A DNA stretch of 64,000 bases from NCBI GenBank assembly GCA_963703335.1, contig OY969812.1, positions 1 through 64,000 on the forward strand, given 5' to 3'. The first letter of the stretch is position 1. Each line of letters opens with the position of its first letter. Shown one piece after another: positions 33,313-41,309 of this stretch. This stretch comes from VRUE01 sp963703335. GTDB taxonomy: Bacteria; Actinomycetota; Thermoleophilia; Solirubrobacterales; 70-9. The notes under the pieces are model-generated. The model made no database searches. It was given only the letters and a program-made list of their open reading frames with translations, and was not told the DNA's origin. A program made the translations under genes and the position numbers.

Positions 33313-33801
33313 TCAGCGGGGCTCAGCCAGCCGGGCGACGAAGAAGTTGCCGTCGCCGGCCTTCTCGTGGCGCCAGCCGACGAATCCCTGCCGGGAGAGG
33401 CGTCGCTGGAGCAGCCTCTCCCTGGCGGCCGGAGCCAGTCGGAGCGTCCCTGGGGGAGCCAGGATCAAGTGACCGCCGACGCGCAGCACCCGCGCCACCT
33501 CCGCTGGCTTCACCCGTCCATCGACCTGGGCGACCAGGTCGAAGAAGTCGTCGGGGTAGGGGAGTGCCCCCGGCTTCGCCTGCTTGAAGGCAACCCGCCC
33601 CTCCGGGTCAAGCCCGATCTCGGCCTGTGCCTGCTGCACCAGCGCCGCCGAGGCATCCGTGCCGCGCACTCGCGCCGAGGGGAACTCGCGGGTGAGGAAG
33701 AGGGCCGCCTCGCCGTCACCACAGCCGGCCACCAGGGCCCGTTCGGGTGCGGGCACATGGAGTACCGCGGCGGCGAGCGGCGTCAGTGAGGGCACTTCCA
33801 C
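33313..33801 (-). CDS. Small class I SAM-dependent methyltransferase
   Basis: Methyltransferase-like protein of 162 residues. Motif I is ALVAGCGDGEAALFL (about residues 22-36), motif II VRGTDASAALV, and LPYPDDFFDLVAQVD lies where motif IV normally follows. It is short, with a truncated C-terminal half (about 30-70 residues fewer than UbiE-type enzymes). It starts at GTG 33801, divergent from the cyclophilin gene. Substrate unknown. Confidence 0.75.
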   Translation of the reverse strand: MEVPSLTPLAAAVLHVPAPERALVAGCGDGEAALFLTREFPSARVRGTDASAALVQQAQAEIGLDPEGRVAFKQAKPGALPYPDDFFDLVAQVDGRVKPAEVARVLRVGGHLILAPPGTLRLAPAARERLLQRRLSRQGFVGWRHEKAGDGNFFVARLAEPR

Positions 33802-33841
33802 GTGGCGATGATCGCAACTCCACGGCGCGGGATCGATCCTC

Positions 33842-33847
33842 TAGGCT
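33842..33847 (+). promoter_or_regulatory. Putative -10 box of the cyclophilin gene (leaderless)
   Basis: TAGGCT with a 9-nt gap to the ATG at 33857. Confidence 0.48.
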
Positions 33848-33856
33848 TCCCGCCCA

Positions 33857-34534
33857 ATGCAGGAGGGGCCCGACCGTCGCTTGATCATCCTCGCCGTCTT
33901 CGCGCTGGTCGCGATCGGTGTCGTCGCGGCGATCTTGATCAGTCGCAGCGGCAGCGACGACGGCTCCTCGGCCGCGGCAACTGTCGACGGTTGCAAGGAA
34001 GTGGAAGCGCCGGAAGCGAAGAAAGTCAGCCTCAAGGCGCCGCCGCAGACCGTGAAGAAAGGCGAACAGCTGACCGCTGACGTTGAAACCAGCTGCGGCA
34101 GCTTCGAGATCGCGCTCGATTCGAGCAAAGCGCCGAAGACGGTCAACTCCTTCGCCTACCTCAGCGAAGAAGGCTTTTACGACGGGCTCACCTTCCACCG
34201 GATCGCACCCGGCTTTGTAATCCAGGGCGGCGATCCGCTTGGCACGGGCATCGGCGGCCCCGGCTATAGCGTGACCGAGAAGCCACCCGCAAACCTCGCC
34301 TACACCAAAGGCACGGTCGCGATGGCGAAGAGCTCGGCCGACCCGCCGGGGCGCTCCGGCAGCCAGTTCTACGTCGTCACCGCGGCCGACGCCGGGCTGC
34401 CGCCCGAATACGCGCTGGTCGGCAAGGTCAGCGAGGGCTACGACGTGGTGGAACGGATCGACAAGCTCGGCACGCCGGCCGAAAAACCGAAACAGACGGT
34501 CCTGATCGAAAAGATCACGATCGAAAAGGGCTAG
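33857..34534 (+). CDS. Membrane-anchored cyclophilin-type peptidyl-prolyl isomerase
   Basis: One N-terminal TM anchor (about residues 9-30), a Ser/Asp-rich linker, and a cyclophilin domain (about 70-223) with FHRIAPGFVIQGGDPLGTG, then AMAKSSADPPGRSGSQFYV, in place of the classical FMANAGPNTNGSQFFI stretch. Catalytic Arg and Gln positions are kept. It is probably an extracytoplasmic folding catalyst, which fits the VKOR and DsbA genes 2 kb downstream. 225 residues. Confidence 0.9.
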   Translation: MQEGPDRRLIILAVFALVAIGVVAAILISRSGSDDGSSAAATVDGCKEVEAPEAKKVSLKAPPQTVKKGEQLTADVETSCGSFEIALDSSKAPKTVNSFAYLSEEGFYDGLTFHRIAPGFVIQGGDPLGTGIGGPGYSVTEKPPANLAYTKGTVAMAKSSADPPGRSGSQFYVVTAADAGLPPEYALVGKVSEGYDVVERIDKLGTPAEKPKQTVLIEKITIEKG

Positions 34535-34540
34535 CTGCAC

Positions 34541-34546
34541 TAGTCT
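34541..34546 (+). promoter_or_regulatory. Putative -10 box of bcp (leaderless)
   Basis: TAGTCT with a 7-nt gap to the ATG at 34554; identical hexamer to that of dapA. Confidence 0.5.
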
Positions 34547-34553
34547 GGCCCCG

Positions 34554-35054
34554 ATGGCCAAGGTAGACGTAGGAGACGCGGCGCCCGACTTCGAGCTTCC
34601 CGGCAGCGACGGCAAGGCCTTCAGACTCTCCGAGCACCGCGGCCGCAACGTGGTTCTCGCCTTCTACCCCGGCGACGCGACGACGGTCTGCACGAAGCAG
34701 TTCTGCTCCTACCGCGACAACGCAGACAAGCTCGACCAGCTCGACGCCGAGGTCATCGGCATCTCGCCCCAGTCGGTTGACTCGCACGAGCGTTGGGTCG
34801 AAGAGCAGGAACTCAACGTGCCCCTGCTCGCCGACGAGGACCTCGGCGTCAGCAAGAACTACGGCGTCACCGCCTGGCTCGGTCCGCTGGCGCGTTTTAC
34901 CGAGCTCAAAGACACTCCGGGCGGCCGCTACATCATGCGGGCGATCTTCATCGTCGACGGCGAGGGCGTCGTCCGCTACCGACATGTTTCGCGCACCGGC
35001 TCGACCTTTCAGTCGGTTGAGGACATCGAACAGGCGCTCGCCGGCCTGGCTTGA
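34554..35054 (+). CDS. bcp: Thioredoxin-dependent peroxiredoxin, BCP family
   Basis: Peroxiredoxin of 166 residues. The N-terminal GDAAPDFELPGSDGKAF segment is followed by the active-site loop FYPGDATTVCTKQFCSY, with peroxidatic Cys (about 46) and a second Cys five residues later, the atypical two-Cys layout of BCP proteins. RAIFIVDGEGVVRYRHV forms the C-terminal strand. It is distinct from the AhpE-like protein at 1165. Its stop overlaps the start of the next gene. Confidence 0.9.
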   Translation: MAKVDVGDAAPDFELPGSDGKAFRLSEHRGRNVVLAFYPGDATTVCTKQFCSYRDNADKLDQLDAEVIGISPQSVDSHERWVEEQELNVPLLADEDLGVSKNYGVTAWLGPLARFTELKDTPGGRYIMRAIFIVDGEGVVRYRHVSRTGSTFQSVEDIEQALAGLA

Positions 35055-35893
35055 TGCCGCCCGGCAGCGGCGAGGCCAGGCGGTTCGCGGCTGGCCATGA
35101 GGTAACGATTCGCGGCGAGAGCGCAGGGGAGGGCCCTCCGATCGTCCTCTGCCACGGCCTCACCGCGACCCGCCGCTCGGTCGTCCACGGCTCGCGTCGG
35201 CTCGAGCGCGATGGACACACCGTGATCAGCTACGACGCCCGCGGCCACGGCGAGTCCGACCCGGCTCCGGCCGACGGGTGTTATGGATACCCGCAGCTCG
35301 TGGCGGACCTGGAGGCCGTGGTCGAGGAGCAGGCGGGAGGAGAGCCGGCCGTGCTCGCCGGCCACTCGATGGGTGCCCATACCGCCGTCGCCTTGGCACT
35401 GGCGCAGCCGCAGCGGGTCGCCGGATTGGTCTTGATCGGGCCCTCGTTCGACGGGGAGATCGAGGCGGGCTCACTGCGCTACTGGGACGGCCTTGCCACG
35501 GCGCTGGAAGAAGGCGGCGTCGACGGTTTCGTCGCCTACATCGATCGCTTCCAGAGCATTGCGCCGGCCTGGCGTGACTCGGTTCTGCGCTTCACCCGCG
35601 AACGGATGGAGCGCCATCGGCATCTCGATGCTGTGGCCGGGGCCCTGCACGACGTCCCCAGGTCGAAGCCGTTCGAATCGATGGCTGACCTGGAGGGGCT
35701 CAGGGTGCCGACTTTGGTCGTCGCCAGTCACGACGACGCCGACCCGGGCCATCCCTACGCGATCGCGCGCGAATACGCGGAGCTGATCCCGGGGGCGAGG
35801 TTGACCAGCGAGCAGCAGGGGCAATCGCCGCTGGCGTGGCAAGGCGGCCGTCTCTCCCGCGAAATTGAGACTTTCTGTAGGGAGCTGCAATAG
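35054..35893 (+). CDS. Alpha/beta hydrolase
   Basis: Alpha/beta hydrolase fold of 279 residues. The oxyanion region is IVLCHGLTATRRS, the strand-4 motif YDARGHGESDPA, the nucleophile elbow AGHSMGAHTA (Ser about 104), and the acid is probably in SHDDADPGHP. ATG 35054 overlaps the bcp stop; a TTG three bases earlier is an alternative. The natural substrate is unknown. Coupled downstream of bcp. Confidence 0.87.
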   Translation: MPPGSGEARRFAAGHEVTIRGESAGEGPPIVLCHGLTATRRSVVHGSRRLERDGHTVISYDARGHGESDPAPADGCYGYPQLVADLEAVVEEQAGGEPAVLAGHSMGAHTAVALALAQPQRVAGLVLIGPSFDGEIEAGSLRYWDGLATALEEGGVDGFVAYIDRFQSIAPAWRDSVLRFTRERMERHRHLDAVAGALHDVPRSKPFESMADLEGLRVPTLVVASHDDADPGHPYAIAREYAELIPGARLTSEQQGQSPLAWQGGRLSREIETFCRELQ

Positions 35894-35894
35894 C

Positions 35895-36335
35895 GTGCCG
35901 GCGATGAAGGCACCCGCCGAGGGGACACTGCGCGGAGTCGCGACCTTTCTCGCCACTTTCGGCATCGGCGTCGCCACCTACATCGCGATTGCCGACTCGG
36001 GCGGCGGATCGCCCGTCTGCATCGCTGGTGGCCACGGCTGCCAGACGGTCGCCGAAAGCTCCTACTCGCACCTGCTCGGGGTCAACATCGCCGTCTTCGG
36101 CATTGCCGGCTACGTGCTGCTGTTGGGCTGCGCCCTGCTGCGCGGCGACGCTGCCCGCCTTGCCGGCTTCGCGGTCTCGCTGGTTGGCTTCGGCTACAGC
36201 CTCTACCTGACCTACCTAGAGCTGTTCACGATCGACGCGATCTGCCAGTGGTGCGTCGCCAGCGCGGTGCTGATGACGCTGCTCTTTGCTGCCAATGCGA
36301 TCCGCATGCTCGCCTACGTGGGGACGAAGCCGTGA
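35895..36335 (+). CDS. Vitamin K epoxide reductase (VKOR) family protein
   Basis: Membrane quinone-linked oxidase that re-oxidises DsbA-like proteins. Four or five TM helices in 146 residues; the loop cysteines are in SPVCIAGGHGCQTV (about residues 32-45), the conserved Ser in SSYSHLLG, and the active-site CXXC is AICQWC near residue 122. It overlaps the next gene (GTGA), a DsbA-family thioredoxin, so the two form an oxidative-folding pair as in mycobacteria. GTG 35895 is chosen; ATG 35904 is also possible. Confidence 0.9.
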   Translation: MPAMKAPAEGTLRGVATFLATFGIGVATYIAIADSGGGSPVCIAGGHGCQTVAESSYSHLLGVNIAVFGIAGYVLLLGCALLRGDAARLAGFAVSLVGFGYSLYLTYLELFTIDAICQWCVASAVLMTLLFAANAIRMLAYVGTKP

Positions 36336-37042
36336 ACGATGCCGAGCGTCGCGAGCGCATGGTTAAGCTCGCCAGCGCCCTTGCCTTTCTCGCGATCGCC
36401 GCGGTTGTCGTCCTAATCGTCGTCAGCCAGGGCGACAGTGGCGGTGGCGACTCCAGCAACATCGAGGGCGCCGCCGAGATCAAAGCCGAGCTGGCCGGCA
36501 TCCCGCAAAAAGGACTGGTACTTGGTGCGGCTAACGCAAAGGCCAAGCTGATCGAGTTCGGCGACCTTCAGTGCCCGGTCTGCAAGGGCTTCGCCGAAGA
36601 AATCCTGCCGCCGGTCATCGAAGGCCAAGTCCGCGGCGGCGAAGCGAGCATCGAGTTCCGCAACTTCACGATCATCAGCGAGCAATCGGTTCCCGCCGGG
36701 GCGGCGGCGATCGCCGCCGGCGAACAGGGCCGCGGCTGGAACTTCGTCGAGCTCTTCTACCGCAACCAAGGGATCGAGGCCTCCGGCTACGTCACCGACG
36801 AGTTTCTAACCGCGGTCGCAAAAGCGGCGGGCGTCTCCGACATCCCGCGCTGGAACGCGTCCCGTAAGAGCGATCGGGTGATCTCGCAGGTGGAAGCCTC
36901 AACGGCTGAAGCCGAACGCCTCGGCTTCAGCGGCACTCCGTCCTTCGCGGTTGAAGGACCGGGCGCCTCCGGCCTGGAATCGCTGGGCACGCCGCAGTCC
37001 TCGGGCGCAATCGAATCAGCTCTCGAATCCGCCATCCGCTAG
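36332..37042 (+). CDS. Membrane-anchored DsbA-family thioredoxin
   Basis: Disulfide oxidase with an N-terminal TM anchor (about residues 13-33) and thioredoxin_4 domain (about 60-230). The active site is DLQCPVCKGFAEE (about 85-97) and the cis-Pro loop FSGTPSFAVEG (about 199-209). 236 residues from the GTG overlapping the VKOR stop. It is presumably recharged by VKOR. A hairpin follows at 37062-37108. Compared with the truncated DsbA-like protein at 1641, this copy keeps its full C-terminal helix. Confidence 0.9.
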   Translation: MNDAERRERMVKLASALAFLAIAAVVVLIVVSQGDSGGGDSSNIEGAAEIKAELAGIPQKGLVLGAANAKAKLIEFGDLQCPVCKGFAEEILPPVIEGQVRGGEASIEFRNFTIISEQSVPAGAAAIAAGEQGRGWNFVELFYRNQGIEASGYVTDEFLTAVAKAAGVSDIPRWNASRKSDRVISQVEASTAEAERLGFSGTPSFAVEGPGASGLESLGTPQSSGAIESALESAIR

Positions 37043-37061
37043 CTGCGCCGGCCGCTCAGCA

Positions 37062-37108
37062 AGGTGCAACGCTTTGCGGTCTCACGAAAGGAAGAAAGCG
37101 TTACACCT
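37062..37108. terminator. Hairpin after the VKOR-DsbA operon
   Basis: Arms AGGTGCAACGCTTT (37062-37075) and AAAGCGTTACACCT (37095-37108) pair with one G-T wobble and a 19-nt loop. There is no T-tract, so termination is only likely. The remaining 80 nt to the next gene are AT-richer than average and show no other feature. Confidence 0.6.
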
Positions 37109-37173
37109 GCGTGAGTTCACATAACCACCATTATCGTGCGTTAAATCGAGCGACGGGCCGGTACGCCCCGCCA

Positions 37174-37179
37174 TAGACT
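37174..37179 (+). promoter_or_regulatory. Putative -10 box of the membrane protein gene at 37187
   Basis: TAGACT with a 7-nt gap to the ATG. Confidence 0.45.
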
Positions 37180-37186
37180 GCCGCCG

Positions 37187-37621
37187 ATGAGACTCCCCGT
37201 CCTCGAACCGATCACCAAGGGAGTGCTGCTGGCACTCTGCTCGGTCGCTCTTGCCAGCGTCGGAGGATCGTTCTTCCTCGGCGCGATCCCGGCGGCTTCA
37301 CCCGAGCTGCTGCGGAGCCTGGCGACGATCGGGGCGGTTCTCGTGCCTGCTTACGTGGTCGAGGTCGTCTGGATGGTCCCGCACCTGGGCCGCGGCGAAG
37401 AATTCGAAGAATGGCTTGGCTTCGTTGTCGGCGCCGCCATGGCGGGGCTCCTGGCGATCGCCGTCGCGCTGCTCGGTGCTGAGCACCGCGTTGCCGGCCA
37501 CGCCAACTCTCTCGATGATCTCGGCCTTTCCTTTGTTGTCGTCTCACTGACGATCCTCGCCGGAACGCTCGTATTGCAGCCGTTGCTGGCGCACCGCTTC
37601 AGAGATTCCGAGTCCGACTGA
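37187..37621 (+). CDS. Hypothetical four-helix membrane protein
   Basis: 144 residues with four predicted TM helices (about 10-33, 42-66, 78-100, 112-134) and no known motif. A short cytoplasmic loop holds GRGEEFEEW. I do not recognise the family. It stands alone, with its own -10-like box, and converges on a methyltransferase gene five bases away. A role in the envelope is all that can be suggested. Confidence 0.65.
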   Translation: MRLPVLEPITKGVLLALCSVALASVGGSFFLGAIPAASPELLRSLATIGAVLVPAYVVEVVWMVPHLGRGEEFEEWLGFVVGAAMAGLLAIAVALLGAEHRVAGHANSLDDLGLSFVVVSLTILAGTLVLQPLLAHRFRDSESD

Positions 37622-37625
37622 GGCT

Positions 37626-38273
37626 TTAGCCGGCGCCGGCGAGCGTCGCGCTGCCGTGGATCAACGGCTTTACGATCGGGACGGTCTTGGGCAGGCGGTC
37701 GTGTTCGACCCGATCCAGCTCAAATCGCGAAGCTTCGATCGTGGCCACGGTGTCCCGGTTGCAGTGGCAGCCGTCGCCGAGGAAGCGCCAGGGTCGCTCA
37801 AGGCGATCCTGCCAGCGAGCCAGGCCTGGATCCGTGGCGCGGACGTGCTCGACGAAGATCAGCTTGCCGCCGGGACGCAGCACCCGCGCCGCCTCCGCGA
37901 GGGCCGCGGCCGGACTGGGCACGGTGCAGAGCACCAGGGTGAAGACGGCGGTGTCGAAGCTCCCATCCTCGAACGGGAGCGCTTCGGCTCCCGCCTGAAC
38001 GACCTCGACCGATGCTTTCGCGTCACCCGTCCGTGGGCGCAGCTTCTTCAGCATGTGCGGATCGGGCTCGGCCAGCACCAGCTCGTTGACCGCGACGGGA
38101 AACAGCGGCAGGTTGGCGCCCGTTCCGGCGCCGATGTCGATGGTCCGCCCGGTTGCCCCCGAGAGGGCCTCGCGACGGATGTCGCGCAGCCCCGCGTCTT
38201 CGGTTGCCTTCAGCCCGCGGTCGTAGACCTCGGTGAAGAGCCTCCCCCAGGTCGCGTCGTAGATCCGGCTCAT
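37626..38273 (-). CDS. Class I SAM-dependent methyltransferase (UbiE-like)
   Basis: Methyltransferase of 215 residues. Motif I is TIDIGAGTGANLPLFP (about residues 45-60), motif II LAEPDPHML, motif IV FDTAVFTLVLCTVP, and LRPGGKLIFVEHVRA follows. This is the methyltransf_11 type, often acting on lipids or quinones. ATG 38273 has GAGG about 9 nt upstream; an ATG seven codons earlier falls inside palindrome P1 copy 2 and is not preferred. The substrate is unknown. Confidence 0.85.
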   Translation of the reverse strand: MSRIYDATWGRLFTEVYDRGLKATEDAGLRDIRREALSGATGRTIDIGAGTGANLPLFPVAVNELVLAEPDPHMLKKLRPRTGDAKASVEVVQAGAEALPFEDGSFDTAVFTLVLCTVPSPAAALAEAARVLRPGGKLIFVEHVRATDPGLARWQDRLERPWRFLGDGCHCNRDTVATIEASRFELDRVEHDRLPKTVPIVKPLIHGSATLAGAG

Positions 38274-38282
38274 TGTTTTCCT

Positions 38283-38328
38283 CGCATCCGACATTGACCC
38301 CGCTCCAGTGTGGTCAATGTCGGATGCG
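38283..38328. repeat. Palindromic element, family P1, copy 2
   Basis: 17-bp perfect arms (38283-38299 CGCATCCGACATTGACC with 38312-38328) and a 12-nt loop. The arm core is identical to copy 1 at 2056-2105, whereas the loop sequences differ. It lies in the 60-bp gap between the SDR and methyltransferase genes, both on the minus strand. Confidence 0.85.
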
Positions 38329-38333
38329 CGTGA

Positions 38334-39224
38334 CTATGCCGCCTTTGACGATTCGGTTTCGTGAGTCGACGCATCTGCCTCCAGCGAGGGTTCGCTGTGG
38401 GCGACGCGGTCCTCGTAGTGGCGCCGTGCGCCGTGATCGACTTCGGTCATCAGCTTGTCGACCTTCATCAGGCGGCCGAGCCCCTCGCGCATCCCGCGCG
38501 GCAGGTTGGCTATCACCTTGAAGAGGGCGCCGTTGACGCGCGGCACCCAGACGTCGAAGCGCGGCACTTCCAGCGCGTCGACGATCTCGCTGGCGACGTC
38601 CTCTGCCTCGACTGGCCGGATCAGCCTCTGCCCCACGCCGGCGGTCAGCTCGGTGTTGACGACCGTCGGCATCACGCAGGCGATCTCGACGCCGCTGCCG
38701 CGCAGTTCGGCTCGCACGGCCTCGCTGATGCCGACAACGGCGTGCTTCGTGCCCGAGTAGGTGGCGATGCCGGGGAAGCCGCCCTTGCCGGCCTGCGAGG
38801 CGAGGTTGACGATGTGGCCGCGGCCGCGTGGGCGGAAGCGCTCGATCGCCAGCTGCATGCCGACGATGACGCCGTAGACGTTGATGTCGAGCTGGCGCTT
38901 GAGCGAAGCGTCCGACTCCTCGGCAAACGGCGTCACCGGCATGATCCCGGCGTTGTTGACGACGACGTCGAGCGGGCCGAGCTCACGTTCTGCGGCATCG
39001 AGGAAAGAGGCGAAGGAGCCGCGGTCGGTGACGTCGAGCGGCAGCGCGACGGTGCCGCCGCCGAGCTCCACCGCGGTCTGCTCGGCCAGCTCGAGGTCGA
39101 GGTCGCCGATGGCGACGCGGCAGCCTTTGCGGACCAGCGCGGTCGCGGTCGCCTTGCCGATGCCCCGGGCCCCGCCGGTGATCGCTACGACCTTGCCGCT
39201 GAGGGACTGCCGCTCCTTCGCCAT
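38334..39224 (-). CDS. Short-chain dehydrogenase/reductase
   Basis: Classical SDR of 296 residues. The cofactor motif is ITGGARGIGKATA (about residues 14-26), NNAG in VVVNNAGIMP, and the catalytic Ser/Tyr/Lys in NLASQAGKGGFPGIATYSGTK-type sequence (YxxxK about 160-164). The C-terminal extension after residue 250 is His/Glu-rich. ATG 39224 has a strong GGAGAG upstream. It follows a thiolase gene by 23 bp, so both may act in lipid or steroid catabolism. Confidence 0.88.
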   Translation of the reverse strand: MAKERQSLSGKVVAITGGARGIGKATATALVRKGCRVAIGDLDLELAEQTAVELGGGTVALPLDVTDRGSFASFLDAAERELGPLDVVVNNAGIMPVTPFAEESDASLKRQLDINVYGVIVGMQLAIERFRPRGRGHIVNLASQAGKGGFPGIATYSGTKHAVVGISEAVRAELRGSGVEIACVMPTVVNTELTAGVGQRLIRPVEAEDVASEIVDALEVPRFDVWVPRVNGALFKVIANLPRGMREGLGRLMKVDKLMTEVDHGARRHYEDRVAHSEPSLEADASTHETESSKAA

Positions 39225-39247
39225 TGGACTCTCCTCCTCGGCGACCG

Positions 39248-40441
39248 CTAAGCCGCCGGCTTGTAGACGGTGACCACGGCGGCGCCGCCGAGGCCGATGT
39301 TGTGCTGCAGCGCCAGCTTGGCGCCCTCGACCTGGCGCTTGTCCGCTTCGCCGCGCAGCTGCCAGGTCAATTCCGAGCACTGCGCCAGCCCGGTCGCGCC
39401 GAGCGGGTGGCCCTTGGAGATCAGGCCGCCCGAGGGGTTGACGACGACCTTGCCGCCGTAAGTGGTCGCCTCTTCCTCGACCAGCTTGTGGCCCTCGCCC
39501 TCGGCGGCGAAGCCGAGCGCTTCGTAAGTGATGAGCTCGTTGGCGCTGAAGCAATCGTGCAGCTCGCAGACGTCGACTTCCTCGGCGGCGACGCCGGCCT
39601 CGGCGTATGCCTCATTGGCGGCCTGTTTGGACATGTCGGAGCCGACGATCTTCATGCAGTCGGTGTCCTCGGCGAAGGTCGAGCTGAGGTCGGTGACCAT
39701 CGACTGGCCGGCGATCTCGATCGCCTGTCCCCAGAGACCGTGCTCCTCGACGTAGCGCTCGGAGGCGACGATCGCGCAGGCCGAGCCGTCGGAGGTCGGC
39801 GAGCACTGCAGCTTGGTCAGCGGATCATGGATCATCTTCGCCGCCTTGATGTCCTCGATCGTGTACTCGTCCTGGAACTGGGCGTAGGGGTTGTTGACCG
39901 AGTGCTTGTGGTTCTTCCAGCCGATCCAGGCGTAGTGGTCGGGGTTGGAGCCGTACTTCTGCATGTGGTCGCGGCCGGCGTTGCCGAACATCTGCGGCGC
40001 CGGCGGCGACTGCTCGGGGTCGCGGATCTCGAACATCCGCATCGCGTGCTTGTCGAGCGCGTTGGTGCGGTCGGTGTACTTGACGCCGAGCGAGCCGGGC
40101 TCCATCTTCTCGAAGCCCAGCGCCAGCGCACAGTCGACGAGACCGCCCTTGACCGCCTGGCGGGCCAGAAACAGCGCCGAGGAGCCGGTCGAGCAGTTGT
40201 TGTTGACATTGACGACTGGAATGCCGGTGAGGCCGAGCTGGTAGAGCGCCCGCTGGCCGTAGGTGGAGTCCCCGTAGCAATAGCCAGCGTAGGCCTGCTG
40301 AACGTCCTCGTAGGGAATGCCCGCGTCGGAGAGCGCCTTCTCCCCCGCCTCCTTGGCCCAGTCCGGATAGTCCCCCTCCTTGGTGCCGGGCTTCTCGAAC
40401 TTGGTCATCCCGACCCCGATCACGAACGTGCGGTTGCTCAA
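39248..40441 (-). CDS. SCP-x/thiolase-like lipid-transfer acyltransferase
   Basis: Thiolase-superfamily protein of 397 residues like SCP2-thiolase and actinobacterial lipid-transfer proteins of sterol side-chain degradation. The nucleophile Cys is in NVNNNCSTGSSAL (about residue 85). VCELHDCFSANEL and NPSGGLISKGHPLGATGLAQ supply the catalytic His residues. The TTG start at 40441 has AGGAG at good spacing; an ATG 30 codons upstream (40531) would add a low-complexity tail. It is probably cotranscribed with the SDR gene. Confidence 0.88.
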   Translation of the reverse strand: MSNRTFVIGVGMTKFEKPGTKEGDYPDWAKEAGEKALSDAGIPYEDVQQAYAGYCYGDSTYGQRALYQLGLTGIPVVNVNNNCSTGSSALFLARQAVKGGLVDCALALGFEKMEPGSLGVKYTDRTNALDKHAMRMFEIRDPEQSPPAPQMFGNAGRDHMQKYGSNPDHYAWIGWKNHKHSVNNPYAQFQDEYTIEDIKAAKMIHDPLTKLQCSPTSDGSACAIVASERYVEEHGLWGQAIEIAGQSMVTDLSSTFAEDTDCMKIVGSDMSKQAANEAYAEAGVAAEEVDVCELHDCFSANELITYEALGFAAEGEGHKLVEEEATTYGGKVVVNPSGGLISKGHPLGATGLAQCSELTWQLRGEADKRQVEGAKLALQHNIGLGGAAVVTVYKPAA

Positions 40442-40586
40442 AGTCTGCTCCTGTGTCGTCTGCCGCGCGGCGCGGCTTGGCTGGCTGGCCAATAAATCTA
40501 CCGCCTTCACTCCTGGACTACCACTTGACATTTCCTGAGCACTGATCGAGGCTCGCCGCGTTCCGATCGCGACAAAGGAGATTGAG

Positions 40587-41213
40587 ATGAAGAGGCATCA
40601 CAGCCGGGCGACGACCCTCCTCCGCAGCGTCATCGCGCTCGCCGTGGTTTCCGCGGCATTTGCGAGCACCGCCCTCGCGGGCCCAGAGTGGAAGTTCAAC
40701 GGCGCTTTATTGAGTGGCGTCGAAAGGATCCAGGGCAGCTCGACCAACAGCGCCTTTACGGTTTTCGGTCTCACCACCAGCTGCAAAGGCTTTCTCTACT
40801 CAATGGAAATCCGAAACACCGCTGGTACCGGCAATGGGGAAATCAACTACCTGCCGATATTCAAATGTTCGACCAAAAGCGTATGCAGCGTGGCGGCGGT
40901 GAAAGTGTATGGCTTGCCCTGGCCCACGAACCTGGTCACGGTGGCCTCAAAAAACTACGTCGTCTTCAAAGGAATGGAAATCGGATTCCTCTATAGCGGG
41001 GAAGAATGCGTGCTGAGCGAAGTGGAAGTAGTGGTCGAAGGCTCAGCCGGGGGCTTGTACGACAACGCGACCGAAACGATCACCTTCAGCAATGCCACGC
41101 TGACGAACACGGGCACCGAACTGATCGCCTTTGGCTCGAAAGTCGAATGGAACGCCGTCTTCAGTGCGGAAGCCTTCGGGCCGCACTTAGGGGAGGCACT
41201 AACCGTTTCCTAG
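40587..41213 (+). CDS. Secreted protein, tandem paralogue 1
   Basis: 208 residues with a signal peptide (hydrophobic SVIALAVVSAAFASTALA, about residues 14-31). The mature part starts GPEWKFNG. Features shared with the next two genes: paired cysteines around FKCSTKSVCSV, LPWPTNLVTV, GEECVLSE, GSAGGLY and a closing AFGSKVEWNAVF-type strand before LTVS. AAGGAG precedes the ATG. Codons GAA and AAA are used much more than in flanking housekeeping genes. No known domain; probably a disulfide-stabilised extracellular beta protein. Confidence 0.75.
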   Translation: MKRHHSRATTLLRSVIALAVVSAAFASTALAGPEWKFNGALLSGVERIQGSSTNSAFTVFGLTTSCKGFLYSMEIRNTAGTGNGEINYLPIFKCSTKSVCSVAAVKVYGLPWPTNLVTVASKNYVVFKGMEIGFLYSGEECVLSEVEVVVEGSAGGLYDNATETITFSNATLTNTGTELIAFGSKVEWNAVFSAEAFGPHLGEALTVS

Positions 41214-41245
41214 CGCTCCTCTCGAGTGGAGTTACTCAAGAAGAC

Positions 41246-41274
41246 TTGACTAACACTAGGCAGGTAGTCATAAT
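41246..41274 (+). promoter_or_regulatory. Sigma-70-type promoter of the second paralogue
   Basis: TTGACT (41246-41251), a 17-nt spacer and CATAAT (41269-41274). Start of transcription near 41281 would give a leader of about 29 nt. Confidence 0.6.
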
Positions 41275-41309
41275 CGCGCCGTGAACCCGCGGCCTGGCAA
41301 CAGTCGACA

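Noticed and set aside
40442..40531. ATG start 30 codons upstream for the thiolase
   Set aside because: The TTG at 40441 has AGGAG at good spacing and gives the normal thiolase N-terminus.
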